This document shows positions 12,800 through 27,214 of a DNA stretch of 64,000 nucleotides, piece by piece. The notes below the pieces were generated by a model. It was given only the letters and a program-made list of their open reading frames with translations, searched no databases and had not been told where the DNA came from. Both the position numbers and the translations under genes were made by a program. The DNA comes from Xylocopa sonorina (taxonomy: Eukaryota; Arthropoda; Insecta; Hymenoptera; Apidae). The stretch covers positions 930,001 through 994,000 of the forward strand of contig NW_027490169.1 in the NCBI RefSeq assembly GCF_050948175.1, given 5' to 3'. Each line of letters begins with the position of its first letter. Positions within the stretch are counted from its first letter, which is position 1.

Positions 12800-14200
12800 C
12801 GAAGCAATAGTGTTCCAATGCTTCTTAAAACGCGAAATCGCTCTTCATTTCTATGTTTCATGATAAGATATAATATTCATTGTGGAGTATTATATATACC
12901 TCGTTTTCACTTCAAAAGAATGCAACTGCGACACTTCCTTCCGAGGAAGTAGCGTTTGCAGATGTCTACGTATCGAAGCAATAGATTTCTAATGCTTCAT
13001 AAACCGTGATATCGCTTCTCATTTCTATGTTCCATGGTTAGATATAATATTCATTGTGGAGTATTATATATACCTCGTTTTCACTTCAAAAGAATGTAAC
13101 TGCGACACTTCCTTCCTAGGAAATAGCGTTTGCTGATGTCTACGTATCGAAGCAATAGAGTTCTAATGCTTCTTAAATCGCGATATCGCATCTCATTTCT
13201 ATGTCTCACAATAAGATATGACATTCATTGCGAAGTGTCATGTGTACATGGCATACACTTCAAATGAATGTAAATGCGACACTTACTTGCTAGGAAATAG
13301 CGTTTCCAGGTGTCTACGTATCGAAGCAATAGAGTTCCTATGCTTCTTAAAACGCGAAATCGCTCTTCATTTCTATGTTTTATGATAAGATATAATATTC
13401 ATTGTGGAGTATTATATATGCCTCGTTTTCACTTCAAAAGAATGCAACTGCGACACTTCCTTCCGAGGAAGTAGCGTTTGCAGATGTCTACGTATCGAAG
13501 CAATAGATTTCTAATGCTTCATAAATCGTGATATCGCTTCTCAATTCTATGCTCCATGATTAGATATAATATTCATTGTGGAAGATTATATATACCTCGT
13601 TTTCACTTCGAAAGAATGTAAATGCGACACTTCCTTGCTATTAAATAGCGTTTGCAGATGACTGCGTATCGAAGTAATAGAGTGCTAATGCTTCTTATAT
13701 CGCGTTAACGCATGTCATTTCTATGTTTCGTGATAAGGTATAATATTCATCGTGGAGTGTTGTGTATACCTCGTATTCACTTAAAAAGTATGTAAATGCG
13801 ACACTTCCTTGCTAGGAAATAGCGTTTCCAGATGTCTACGTATCGAAGCAATAGAGTTCCTATGCTTCTTAAAACGCGAAATCGCTCTTCATTTCTATGT
13901 TTCATGATAAGATATAATATTCATTGTGGAGTATTATATATGCCTCGTTTTCACTTCAAATGAATGCAACTGCGACACTTCCTTCCGAGGATGTAGCGTT
14001 TGCAGATGTCTACGTATCGAAGCAATAGATTTCTAATGCTTCATAAATCGTGATATCGCTTCTCATTTCTATGCTCCATGATTAGATATAATATTCATTG
14101 TGGAAGATTATATATACCTCGTTTTCACTTCAATAGAATGTAACTGCGACACTTCCTTCCTAGGAAGTAGCGTTTGCAGATGTCTACGTATCGAAGCAAT
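12800..14200. repeat. Three-monomer higher-order repeat, 522-bp period
   Basis: TTCCGAGGA begins at 12939, 13461 and 13983, exactly 522 bp (3 x 174) apart. The flanking private variants recur with it: CGCTCTTCATTTC, TATTATATATACC or TATGCC, CTCGTTTTCACTTC, GCAACTGCGACAC and TGCTTCATAAATCG. This is the clearest short-period higher-order repeat in the left half of the window. Confidence 0.85.
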
Positions 14201-17200
14201 AGATTTCTAATGCTTCATAAATCGCCATATCGCTTCTCATTTCTATGTTCCATGATCAGATATAATATTCATCGTGGAGTGTCATGTAATCCTCGTATTC
14301 TATTCAAAAGAATGTAAATGCGACACTTCCTTGCTAGGAAATATTGTTTGCAGATGTCAACGTATCGTAGCAATAGAGTTCTAAAGCTTCTTAAAACGCG
14401 ATATCACATCACATTTCTATGTTTCATGACAAGATATAATATTTATTGCGAAGTGTCACGTATACATCGCATACACTTCAAATGAATGTAAAAGCGACAC
14501 TTCCTTGCTAGGAAATAGCGTTTGCAGATTTCTGCGTATCGTAGCATTAGATATCTATTGCATCTCAAAACGCGATATCGCATCTCATTTCAATGGTCAT
14601 GATAAGATATAATATTTATTGCGAAGTGTCAGGTATACATCGGATACACTTCAAATTAATGTAAATGCGACACTTCCTTGCTAGGAAATAGCGTCTGCAG
14701 ATGTTTACGTATCGAAGCAACAGAGTTCTAATGCTTCTTAAAACGAGATATCGCATCTCATTTCTACGTTTTATGATAAGATATAATATTCATTGCGGAG
14801 TGTCATGTATACTTCGTATTCGCTTCAAAAGAATGTAAATACGACACTTCCATGCTACGAAATAGCGTCTGCAGATGTCTACGTATCGAAGCAATAGAGT
14901 TCTATTGCTTCTTAAATCGCCATATCGCATCTCATTTCTATGTTTCATGATAAGATATAATATTCATTGTGCACTGTTATGTATACCTCGTATTCACTTC
15001 AAAAGATTGTAAATGCGACACTTCCTTGCTAGGAAATAGCGTCTGCAGATGTCTACGTCTCGAAGCATTAGAGTTCTAATGCTTCTCAAAACGCGATATC
15101 GCATCTCATTAATATGTCTCGTGATAAGATATGATATTCATTGCGAAGTATTATGTATTCCTCGTCAACACTTCAAATGAATGTAAATGAGACACCTCCT
15201 TTCTAGGAAATAGCGTTTCCAGATGTCTGTGCATCGAAGCAATAGAGTTCTAATGCTCCTTAAACAGCGATATCGCATCTCTTTCCTATGTTTCTTGATA
15301 AGATATAATATTCATGTGAAGTGTTATGCGTACTTCGTATGCACCACAAAAGAATGTAAGTGCGACACTTCTTTCCTGGGAAATAGCGTTTGCAGATGTC
15401 TACGTATCGTAGCAATAGAGATCTAATGCTTCTTAAAGCGCGATATCGCATCTCATTAATATGTCTCGTGATAAGATATGATATTCATTGCGAAGTATTA
15501 TGTATTCCTCGTCAACACTTCAAATGAATGTAAATGCGACACTTCCTTGCTAGGAAATAGCGATGTGAGACGTCTGCGTATCGAAGCAACAGAGTTCTAA
15601 TGCTTCTTAAATCGCGATATCGCATCTCATTTCTATGTTTCATGATAAGATATAATATTCATTGTGCAGTGATATGCAGACCTCGTATTCGCTTCAAAAG
15701 AATGTAAATGCGACACTTCCTTGCTAGGAAATAGCGTTTGCAGATGTCTACGTATCGTAGCATTAGGGTTCTAATGCTTCTTAGATCGCGATATCGCATC
15801 TCATTTCTGTTTCATGATAAGATATAATATTCATTGTGGAATGATATGTATATCTCGCCTACACTTCAAAAGAATGTAAATGCAACACTTCCTTGCTAGG
15901 AAATAGCGTCTGCAGATGTCTACGTATCGTAGAGATAGAGTTCTAATTCTTCTTAAAACGCGATATCGCATCTCATTTGTATGTTTCATGATAAGATACA
16001 ATATTGATTGCGAAGTGTCATGTATACCTAGTATTCACTTCAAAACAATGTAAATGCGACACTTGCTTGCTAGGAAATAGCGTTTGCAGATGTCTACGTA
16101 TCGAAGCAATAGATTTCAAATGCATCGTAAATCGCGATATCGCATCTCATGACTATGTTTCATGATAAGATATAATATTCATTGTGCAGTGTTATGTATA
16201 TCTCGTATTCACTTCAAAAGAATGATAATGCGCCACTTCCTTGCTAGGAAATTCGTATGCAGATGTCTATGTATCGTAGCAATAGGGTTCTAATTCTTCT
16301 TAAAACGTGATATGGCATCTCATTTCTATGTTTCATGATAAGATATAATATTCATTCTGCAGTGATATGTATATCTCGTCTACACTTCAAAAGAATGTAA
16401 ATGCTACACTTCCTTGCTAGGAAATAGCGTTTGCAGATGTCTACGTATCGAAGCAATAGAGATCTAATGCTTCTTAAATCGCGATATCGCATCTCATGGC
16501 TATGTTTCATGATAAGATATAATATTCAGTGCGAAGTGTCATGTATACCTCGTATTCACTTCAAAAGAATGTAAATGCTACACTTCCTTGCTAGGAAATA
16601 GCGTTTGCAGGTGCCTACGTAACGAAGCAATAGATTTCTGATGCTGCTTAAATCGCGATATCGCATCTCATTTCTATGTTTCATGATAAGATATAATATT
16701 CATTGTTCAGTGTTATGTATACCTCGTATTCGCTTCAATAGAATGTAAATGCGACACTTCCTTGCTAGGAAATAGCGTTTGCAGATGTCCACGTATCGTA
16801 GCAAGAGAGTTCTAATGCTTCTTGAAACTCGATATCGCATCTCATTCCTATGCTTCATGATAAGCTATAATACTCATTGCGAAGTGTTACGTATACCTCG
16901 AATACACTTTAATGAACGTAAGTGCGACACTTCCTTGCTAGGAAGTAGCGTTTGCAGTTGTCTACGTATCGAAGCAACAGAGTACTGGTGCTTCTTAAAT
17001 CGCAATATCGCATCTCAATTCTATGTTTCATGATAAGATATAATATTCATTGCGAAGTGTCATGTATTCCTCGTATTCACTTCAAAAGAATGTAAATGCG
17101 ACAACTTCTTGCTAGGGAATAGCGTTTGCAGATGTCTACTTATCGTAGCAATAGGATTCTAATGCTTCTTAAATCGCGAAATCGCATCCCATATCTGTTT

Positions 17201-17947
17201 CGTGATAAGATGTAATATTCATTATGGAGTGTTATTTAAACCTTGTATGCACCTCAAAGGAATGTAAGTACAACACTTCCTTGCTAGAAAATAGCGTTCG
17301 CAGTAGCCTACGTATCGTAGCAATAGATTTCTAATGCTTCTTAAAACGCCGTAGCGCATCTCATTTATATGTTTCATGATAAGATATAATATTCATTGCG
17401 ATGTGTCATGTGTACCTTGTATTCACTTCAAAAGAATGTAAATGCGACACTTCCTTGCTAGGAAATAGCGTTTCAAGATGACTAGGTATGGAAACAATAG
17501 AGTTCTAATGCTTCTTAAAACGAGATGTCGCACCTCATTTCTATGTTTCATTATAAGATATATTATTCATTGCGTAGTGTCATGTATACTTCGTTTTCAC
17601 TTCAAAAGAATGTAAATGCGACACATCCTTGCAAGGAAGCAGCGTTGGCAGATGTCTACGTATCGAAGCAATAGTATTCCAATGCCTCTAAAATCGCGAT
17701 ATCGCATCTCATTTCTATGCTTCATGATAAGATATCATATTCATTGTAGAGTGTTGTGTATACCTCGTATTCACTTCAAAAGGGTGTAAATGCGACACTT
17801 CCTTACTAGGAAATAGTGTCTGCAGATGTCTACGTATCGAAGCAATAGATTTCTAATGCTGCTTATATCGCGATATCGCATCTCATTTCAATGTTTCATG
17901 ATAAGATATAATATTCATTGTGCAGTGTTATCAATACCTCGTATTCA

Positions 17948-17985
17948 CTTCAAATGAATTATCATTAAATATCATTTGCTGATGT
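17948..17985. repeat. Monomer with about 20-bp deletion
   Basis: After CACTTCAAATGAAT the sequence continues TATCATTAAATATCATTTGC, skipping the GTAAATGCGACACTTCC part of the monomer. The ATTAAATA(T/C)CATTTGC variant also occurs undeleted near 12246. Confidence 0.7.
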
Positions 17986-20900
17986 CTACGTATCGAACCA
18001 ATAGAATTATAATGCTTCTTATATCGTCATAACGCATCTCATTTCTATGATTCATGATAAGATATCATATTCATTGCGAAGTGTCATGTATACCACGTAT
18101 TCCTTTCAATGGAATGTAATTGCGACACTTCCTTGCTAGGAAGTAGCGTTTGCAGAAGTCTACGTATCGGAGCAATAGAGATCTAGTGCTTCCTAAATCG
18201 CGATATCGCATCTCATTTCTATGTTTCATGATTAGATATAATATTCATTGTGGAGTATTATGTATACCTTGTATTTCTTTCAAAGGTATGTAAATGCCAC
18301 ACTTCCTTCCGAGGAAATAGCGTTTACAGATGACTACGTATCGAAATAATAGAGTTCTAATGCTTCGTAAAACGCGATATCGCATCTCATTTCTAGGTCT
18401 CATGATAAGATATAATATTCATTGTGCAGTGATATGTATACCACGCATTAACTACAAAAGAATGTAAATGCTACTCTTCCTCGCTAGGAAATAGCGATTG
18501 CAGATGTCTCCGTATCGAAGCAATAGAGTTCTAATGCTTCTTAAGACGCGAAATCGCATATCATTTCTATGTCTCATGATAATATATGATATTCATTGCG
18601 ATGTGTCATGTATACCGTGTATTCACTTCAAAAGAGTGTAAATGCGACACTTCCTTGCTAGGAAATAGCGTTTCCAGATGTCTAGGTATCGAAACAATAA
18701 AGTTCTACTGCTTCTTAAATCGCGATATCGCATCTCATTTCTATGTTTCATGATAAGATATAATATTCATTGTAGCGTGTTATGTATACCTCGTATTCAC
18801 TTCAAAAGAATGTAAATGCGACACTTCCTTGCTAGGAAATAGCGTTTGTAGATGTCTACGTATCATAGCAATAGAGTTCTAATGCTTCTTAAAACGCGAA
18901 ATCGCTCCTCATTTCTATGTTTCATGATAAGATATAATATTCATTGTGGAGTGTTATGTATACCTCGTATTCACTTCAAAAGAATGTAAATGCGACACTT
19001 CCTTGCTAGGAAATAGCGTTTCCAGATGTCTACGTATCGAAATAATAGAGTTCTAATGCTTCCTAAAACGCCATATCGCATCTCATTTCTATGTTTTATG
19101 ATAAGATATAATATTCATTGTGGAGTATTATGTATTCCTGGTATTCACTTCAAAAGTATGTCAATGCGACACTTCCTTTCGAGGAAATAGCGCTTGCAGG
19201 TGTCTGCGTGTCGTAGCATTAGAGTTCTAATGCTACTAAAAACGCGATATCGCATCTCATTTCTATGTCTCATGATAAGCTATAATATTCATTGCGAAGT
19301 GACATTTATACCTCGTATTCACTTCAAATGAATGTAAATGCGACACTTGCTTGCTAGGAAATAGCGTTTACAGATGTCTACGTATCGTAGCAATAGATTT
19401 CTAATGCCTCTTAAAACGCGATATAGTATCTCATTTCTATATCTCATGATAAGATATAATATTCAATGCGAAGAGTCATGTATACTTCGTATTCACTTCA
19501 AATGAATGTAAATGCGACTCTTCCTAGCTAGGAAATAGCGTTGGCAGATGTCTACGTATCGAAGCAAAGGAGTTCTAATGCTTCTTAAAACGAGATATCG
19601 CATCTCATTTCTATGTTTCATCATAAGATATAATATTCATTGCGCAGTGTCCTGTATTCCTCGCATATACTTCAAATAAATGTTAATGCGACACTTCCTT
19701 GCTAGGAATTAGCGTTTGCAGATGTCTACGAATCGAAGCAATAGATTTGTAATGCTTCTTAAATCGCGATATCGCATCTCACTTCTACGTTTCATGATAA
19801 GATATAATATACATTGTGCAGTATTATGTATATCTCGTCTACACTTCAATGAATATAAATGCGACACTTCCTTGCTAGGAAATAGCGTCTGCAGATATCT
19901 ACGTATCGTAGCAATAGAGATCTAATGCTTCTTGAATCGCCATATCGCATCTCATTTCTATGTTTTACGATAAGATATACTATTCATTGCGGAGTGTCAT
20001 GTATACCTCGTATTCTCTTCAAAAGAATGTAAATACGACACTTCCTTGCTAGTAAATAGCGTTTGCAGATGTCTACGTATCGTAACAATAGAGTTCTAAT
20101 GCTTCTCGAAACGTGATATCGCATCACATTTCTATGTTACATGATCAGTTATAATATTCATTGCGGTGTATCATGTATACCACGTTTTGTCTTCAAAAGA
20201 ATGTAAATGCGACACTTCCTTGCTAGGACATTGCGTTTGCAGATGTTAACGTATCGCAGCAATAGAGTTCAAATATTTCTTTATAACGCGATATCGCATC
20301 TCATTTCTATGTCTCATGATAAGATATAATACTCAATGCGAAGTGTTATGTATTCCTCGTCTACACTTCAAATGAATGTTAATGGGACACTTCCTTGCTA
20401 GGAAATAGCGTTTGCAGACGTCTACTTATCGAAGCAGTGGTGTTCTAATGCTTCTTGAAACGGAATATCGCATCTCATTTCTATGCTTCATGATAAGAAA
20501 TAATATTCATTGCGAAGTTTCATGTATTTCTCGTATTCACTTCAAATGAATGTAAATGCGACACTTCCTTGCTAGGAAATAGCGCTTGCAGACGTCTACG
20601 TATCGAAGCAATAGTGTTCTAATGCTTCTGAAAACGAGATGTCGCATCTCATTTCTATATTTCATGATAAGATATAATATTCATTGCGAAGTGTCATGTA
20701 TGCCTTGTATTCACTTCAAACGAATGTAAATGCGACACTTCCTTGCTAGGAAATAGCGTTTGCAGATCACTACGTTTCGAAGCAGTAGTGTTCTATTGCT
20801 TCTTCGAACGGGATATCGCATCTCATTTCTATGTTTCATGATAAGATATAACATTCATTGCGAATTGACATGCATACCTCGTATTCACTTAAAATGAATG

Positions 20901-21623
20901 TAAATGCTACACTTCCTTGCTAGGAAATAGCGTTTGCAGATGTCTAAGTATCGAAGCAATAGAGTTCTAATAGTTCTCAAAACGCAATATCGCATCCCAT
21001 TTCTATGTTTCATGATAAGATATAATATTCATTGTGGAGTGTTATGTATACCTCGTATTCACTTTAAAAGAATGTAAATGCTACACTTCCTTGCTAGGAA
21101 ATAGTGTTTGCTGATGTATACGTATCATAGCAATAGAGTTCTGATGCTTCTTAAAATGCGATGTCGCTCCTCATTTCTATGTTCCATGATAAGATATAAT
21201 ATTCATTGCGAAGTGTTATGTATTCCTCGCCTACACTTCAAAGGAATGTAAATGCGACACTTCCTTGCTAGGAAATATCGTTTGCAGATGTCTACGTATC
21301 GAAGCAATGGAGTTCTAATGCTTCTTAAAACGCGATATCGCATCTCATTTCTGTTTCATGATAAGATATAATATTCATTGCGAAGTGATATGTATACCGC
21401 GTCTACACTTCCAATGAATGTAAATGCCTCACTTCCTTCCTAGGAAACGCGTTTCCAGATGTCTACGTTTCGAAGCAATACAGTTCTAATGCTTCTTTAA
21501 AAGCGATATAGCATCTCAACTCTATGTTACATGATAAGACATAATATTCAATGCGAAGTGTTATGTATGTCTCGTCTACAATTCAAAAGAATGTAAATGC
21601 CACACTTCCTTCCTATGAAATAG

Positions 21624-21660
21624 CGTTTCCAACTGTTCAATTCATCGCTTTTCAATTCTA
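21624..21660. repeat. Monomer with about 40-bp deletion removing both central dyads
   Basis: GCGTTTCCAACTGTTC runs directly into AATTCATCGCTTTTCAATTC, so the GAAGCA/TGCTTC and GCGATATCGC dyads are missing from this copy. Confidence 0.7.
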
Positions 21661-22136
21661 TATTTCATGATAAGATGCAATATTCATTGCGAAGTGTTAT
21701 GTGTAACTCGTCTATACGTCAAAAGAATGCAAATGCCACACTTCCATGCTAGGAAGTAGCGCACCCAGATCTCTAGGTATTGAAGCACTTTTGTTCTAAT
21801 GCTTTTTAAAACGCGATATCGCATCTCATTCCTATGTTTCATGATAATATATAATATTCATTGTGCAATGTTATGTATACCTCGCATTCACTTCAAAAGA
21901 ATGTAAATGCGACACTTCCTTGTTAGGAAATAGCGTTTGCAGACGTCTACGTATCGAAGCATTAAAGTTCTAATGCTTCTTGAAACGGGATATCGCATCT
22001 CATTTCTATGCTTCATGATAAGATGTAATATTCATTGCGAAGTTTCATGTATTCCGCGTATTCACTACAAATGAACGTAAATGCGACACTTCCTTGCTAG
22101 GAAATAGACTTTGCAGATGTCTACGTATCGTACCAA

Positions 22137-22484
22137 GCGTGTTATAATGCTTCTTAAAACGAGATATCGCATCTCATTTCTATGTTTCATGACAACATAT
22201 AATATTCATTGCGAAGTGTTATGTATACCTCGCATACACTTCAAATGAATGTAAATGCGACACTTCCTTGCTAGGAAATAGAGTTTGCAGATGTCTACGT
22301 ATCGTAGCAAGCGTGTTATAATGCTTCTTAAAACGAGATATCGCATCTCATTTCTATGTTTCATGACAACATATAATATTCATTGCGAAGTGTTATGTAT
22401 ACCTCGCATACACTTCAAATGAATGTAAATGCGACACTTCCTTGCTAGGAAATAGAGTTTGCAGATGTCTACGTATCGAAGCAA
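22137..22484. repeat. Tandem duplicate monomers of the AAGCGTGTTATAATG variant
   Basis: Two consecutive monomers (GCGTGTTATA at 22137 and 22311, 174 bp apart) share CATGACAACATATAAT and TAGGAAATAGAGTTTGC. The same variant reappears near 24083, 32998, 39243, 53165 and 54035, so it is a dispersed subfamily. Confidence 0.85.
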
Positions 22485-22540
22485 TATAATACATATATAA
22501 TGTATTATTAGCAAGCAATATATACATATATAATGCTTCT
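22481..22540. repeat. A/T-rich hairpin insertion in a monomer
   Basis: The usual GCAATAGAGTTCTAATGCTTC is replaced by a longer segment containing ATAATACAT-ATATA-ATGTATTAT, a perfect 9-bp-arm inverted repeat, followed by a second partial copy (AGCAATATATACATATATAATG in two pieces). About 38 bp are added compared with a normal monomer. This looks like a local template-switch or slippage product. It is the only such sequence I saw in the window. Confidence 0.8.
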
Positions 22541-24234
22541 TAAATCGCCATATCGCATCTCATTTCTATGTTTTATGATAAGATATAATATTCATTGTGC
22601 AGTGTTATGTATACCACGTACTCACTTCAAAAGAATGTAAATGCGACACATCCTTGCTAGGAAATAGCGTCTGCAGATGTCTACGAATCGTAGCAATAGA
22701 GTTCTGATGCTACTTAAAACGCGATGTCGCATCTCATTTCTATGATTCAATATAAGATATATTATTCATTGCGTAGTGTCATGTATACTTCGTATTCACT
22801 TCAAAAGAACGTAAATGCGACACATCCTTGCAAGGAAGTAGCGTTTGCAGATGTCTACGTATCGAAGCAATAGTATTCCAATGCTTCTTAAATCGCGATA
22901 TCGCACCTCAATTCTACGTTACATGATAAGATATAATATTCATTGCGCAGTGCTATGTATATCTCGTCTACACTTCAAATGAATGTAAATGCGACATTTC
23001 CTTGCTAGGATATAACGATGGCAGATGTCTACGTATCGAAGCAGCAGGGTTCTAATGCTTCTTGAAACGAGATATCGCATCTCATTTCCATGTTTCATGA
23101 TAAGATACAATATTAATTTCCAAGTGTCATGTATACCTGGTATTCACTTCAGAAGAATGTAAGTGCTACACTTCCTTGCTAGGAAATAGCGTTTGCAGAT
23201 GTCTACGTATCGTAGCAATGGGGTTCTATCGCTTCATAAACCGCGATATCGCATCTCATTTCTGTGTCATGATGAGATATAATATTCATTGCGAAGTGTC
23301 ATGTATACCTCGTATTCACTTCAAAAGAATGTAAATGCGACACTTCCTTCCTAGGAAATAGCGTTAGCAGATGTCTACCTATCGAAGAAATAGAGTTCTA
23401 ATGCTTCTTGAAACGGGATATCGCATCTCATTTCTACGTTTCATGATAAGATATAATATTCATTGTGCAGTGCTATGTATATCTCGTCTACACTTCAAAT
23501 GACTGTAAATGCGACACTTCCCTCCTAGGAACTAGCGTTTGCAGATGTCTACGTATCGAGGCAATAGTGTGCTTATGCTTCTTAAAGCGCCATATCGCAC
23601 CACATTTCTATGTTTCATGATAAGATATAATATTCATTGCCAAATGTCATGTATACCTCGTATTCCTTTCAAAAAAATGTAAGTGCGACACTTCCATGCT
23701 AGCAAGTAGCGTGTGCAGATGTCTACGTATCGAGCATTAGGATTCTAATGCTTCTGAAATCGCAATATCGCATCTCATTTCTATGTTTCATGATAAAATA
23801 TACTATTCATCGTGGAGTGTTGTCATAACCTCGTTTTCACTTCAAAAGAATGAAAATGCGACACTCCCTCGCAAGGAAATAGCGTTTGCAGATTTCTGCG
23901 TATCGTAGCATTAGATTTCTATTGCATCTCAAAAGGCGATATCGCATCTCATTTCTATGTTTCATGATAAGATATAATATTCATTGCGAAGTTTCATGTA
24001 TACCTTGTATTCATTTCAGTGGAATGTAAATGCGACTCTTCCCTGCTAGGAAATAGCGTTTGCAGTTGTCTACGTATCGTAGCAAGCGTGTCATAATGAT
24101 TCTTAAAACGAGATATCGCATCTCATTTCTATGTATTATGATAACATATAATATTCATTGCGAAGTGTTATGTATACCTCGCATACACTTCAAATGAATG
24201 TAAATGCGACAATTCCTTGCTAGGAAAAAGCGTT

Positions 24235-25620
24235 TGCAGATGTCTTCGTATCGAAGCAATAGAATTCAAATGCTTCTTAAATCGTCATATCGCATCTCAT
24301 TTCTACGTTTCATGATAAGATATAACTTTCATTGCGAAGTGTCAAGTATACCTCGCATTCCTTTCATAAGAATGTAAATGCGACACTTCCTTGCTAGGAA
24401 GTAGCAAGTAGGAAGTAGTGTTTGCAGATGCCTACATATCGAAGCAACAGTGTACTAATGCTTCTTAAATCGCCATAACTCATCGCATTTCTATTTTTCA
24501 TGATCAGATATAATATTCATTGTGGATTGCTATGTATACACCGTATTCACTTCAAAAGAATATAAATGCGACACTTCCTTGCTAGGAAATAGCGTTTGCA
24601 GATGACTACGTATCAAACCAACAGAGTTCTAATGCTTCTTGAAAACGAGATATCGCATCTAATTTCTATGTTTCATAATAAGATATAATATTCACTGAGC
24701 ATTGTTATGTATACCTCGTATTCGCTTCAAAAGAATGTAAATGTGCCACTTCCTTGCTAGGAAATATCGAATGCAGATGTCTGCGTATTGAAGCAATAGT
24801 GATCTAATGCTTCTTACATCGCGATATCGCTCCTCATTGCTATGTTTCATGGTAAGATATAATATTCATAGTGGAGTGCCATGTATACCTCTCATACCAC
24901 ACAAATGAATGTAAATGGGACACTTCCTTGCTAGGAAGTAGCGTTTGCAGATGTCTACGTATAGAAGCAATAGCGTTCTAATGCCTCTTAATACGCGATA
25001 TCGTATCTCATTTCTATGTCTCATGATAAGACACAGTATTCATTGCGAAGTGTAATGTACTCCTCGTCAACGCTTCAAATCAATGTAAATACCACACATC
25101 CTTTCTAGGGAATTACGTTTCCACATATCTACGTATCGATGCAATAGTGTTCGAATGCTTCCTTAAACGCGATATCACATCTCAGTTCTAAGTTTCCAAA
25201 TAAGATATAATATTCATTGCGAAGTATCATGTATACCTCGCATACACTTCAAATGAATGTAAATACGACACTTCCTTGCTAGAAAATAGCGTTTGCAGAT
25301 GTCTACGTATCGAAACAATAGAATTCAAATGCTTCTTATATCGTCATATCTCATATCATTTCCACGTTTCATGATAAGATATAACTTTCATTGCGAAGTG
25401 TCATGTATACCTCGCATTCCTTTCAAAGGAATGTAAATGCGACAGTTCCTTGCTAGGAAGTAGCAAGTAGGAAGTAGTGTTTGCAGATGCCTACATATCG
25501 AAACAACAGAGTACTAATGCTTCTTAAATCGCCATAACGCATCTCATTTCTATTTTTCATAATAAGATATAATATTCACTGTGCATTGTTATGTATACCT
25601 CGTATTCGTTTCAAAAGAAT
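24235..25620. repeat. Pair of blocks sharing a 14-bp internal duplication
   Basis: AGGAAGTAGCAAGTAGGAAG occurs in monomers near 24397 and 25456, where a normal monomer has GGAAATAGCG. The short duplication and its flanks (TTGCAGATGCCTACATATCG, TAAATCGCCATAAC) are shared over about 320 bp (about 24235-24560 and 25295-25620), so the second block is a copy of the first about 1,059 bp away. Confidence 0.75.
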
Positions 25621-27214
25621 GTAAATGCGACACTGCTTTGCAACGAAATAGCGTTTGCAGATGTCTACGTATCGAAGCAATAGAATTCTAACGCTTCTTA
25701 AATCGCGATATCGCATCTCATTTCAATGTTTCATGATAAGATATAATATTTATTGTGGAGTGTTATGTATACCTCGTATTCACTTCAAAGGAATGGAAAT
25801 GCGACACTTCCTTGCTAGGAAAAAGGGTCTGCATATGTCTACGTATCGTAGCAATAGAGTTCTAATGCTTTCTTAAAACGCGATATCGCACCTCATTCCT
25901 ATGTTTCATGATAAGATATAATATTCATTGCGGAGTGTCATGTGTACCTCGTTTTTACTTCAAAAGAATGTAAATGCGACACTTCCCTACTAGGAAGTAG
26001 CGTTTGCAGATGTCTACGTATCGATGCAATAGAGTTCTAACGCTTCTTAAATCGCGATATCGCATAACATTTCTATGTTTCATGATAAGATATAATATTC
26101 ATTGCGTAGTGGCATGTATACCACGCATACACTTCAAAGGAATGTAAATGCGACACTTCCTCGCTAGGAAATAGCGTTTGCAGATGTTTAGGTATCGTAG
26201 CAATACAGGTCTAATGCTTGTTAAAACGCGATATCGAATCTCATTTCTATATTTCATGATAAGATATAATATTCATTTCGTAATGTCATGAATACCTCGC
26301 ATACACTTCAAATGAATGTAAATGCGACACTTCCCTGCTGTTAAATAGCGTTTGCAGATGTCTACGCACCATAGCAATAGAGTTCTAAAGCTTCTTAAGA
26401 CAAAATATCGCATCTCATTTCTATGTTTCATGATAAACTATAATATTCATTGCGAAGTGTCATGTATACCTCGAATTCACTTCAAAAGAATGTAAATGCG
26501 ACACTTCATTGCTAGGAAATAGCGTTTGCAGATGTCTCCGTATCGAAGCAATAGAGTTCTAATGCTTCTTAAATCGCGATATCGCATTTCATCTATATGT
26601 TTCGTGATAGGGTATAACATTCATTTTGGAGTGTTATGTATACCCCGTATTCACTGCAAAATTATGTAAATGCGACACTTCCAGGCTATTAAATAGCGTT
26701 TGCAGATGTCTACGTATCGAAACAATAGTGTTATAATGCTCCTTAAGACAAGATTTCGCTTCTCATTTCTATGTTTCATGATAAGATATAATATTCATTG
26801 CGAAGTGTCATGTATACCTCGTATTCACTACAAAAGAATGTAAATGCGACACATCCATGCTAGGAAATAGCGTTTGCATATGTCTTCGTATCGCAGCAAT
26901 AGTGTTCTAAAGCTTCTTAAAACAAGATATTGCATCTCATTTCTATGTTTCATGATAAGATATAATATTCATTGCGAAGTGTCATGTATACCTCGTATTC
27001 ACTTCAAATGAATGTAAATGTGATACTTCATTGCTAGGAAATAGCGTTTGCAGATGTCTACGTATCGCAGAAATAGTGTTCTAATGCTTCTGAATACGAG
27101 ATGTCGCATCTCATTTCTATGTACCCTGATAAGATATAATATTCATTGCGAAGTGTCATGTATACCTCGCAAACACTTCAATTGTATGTAAATGCGACAC
27201 TTCCTTGCTAGGAA

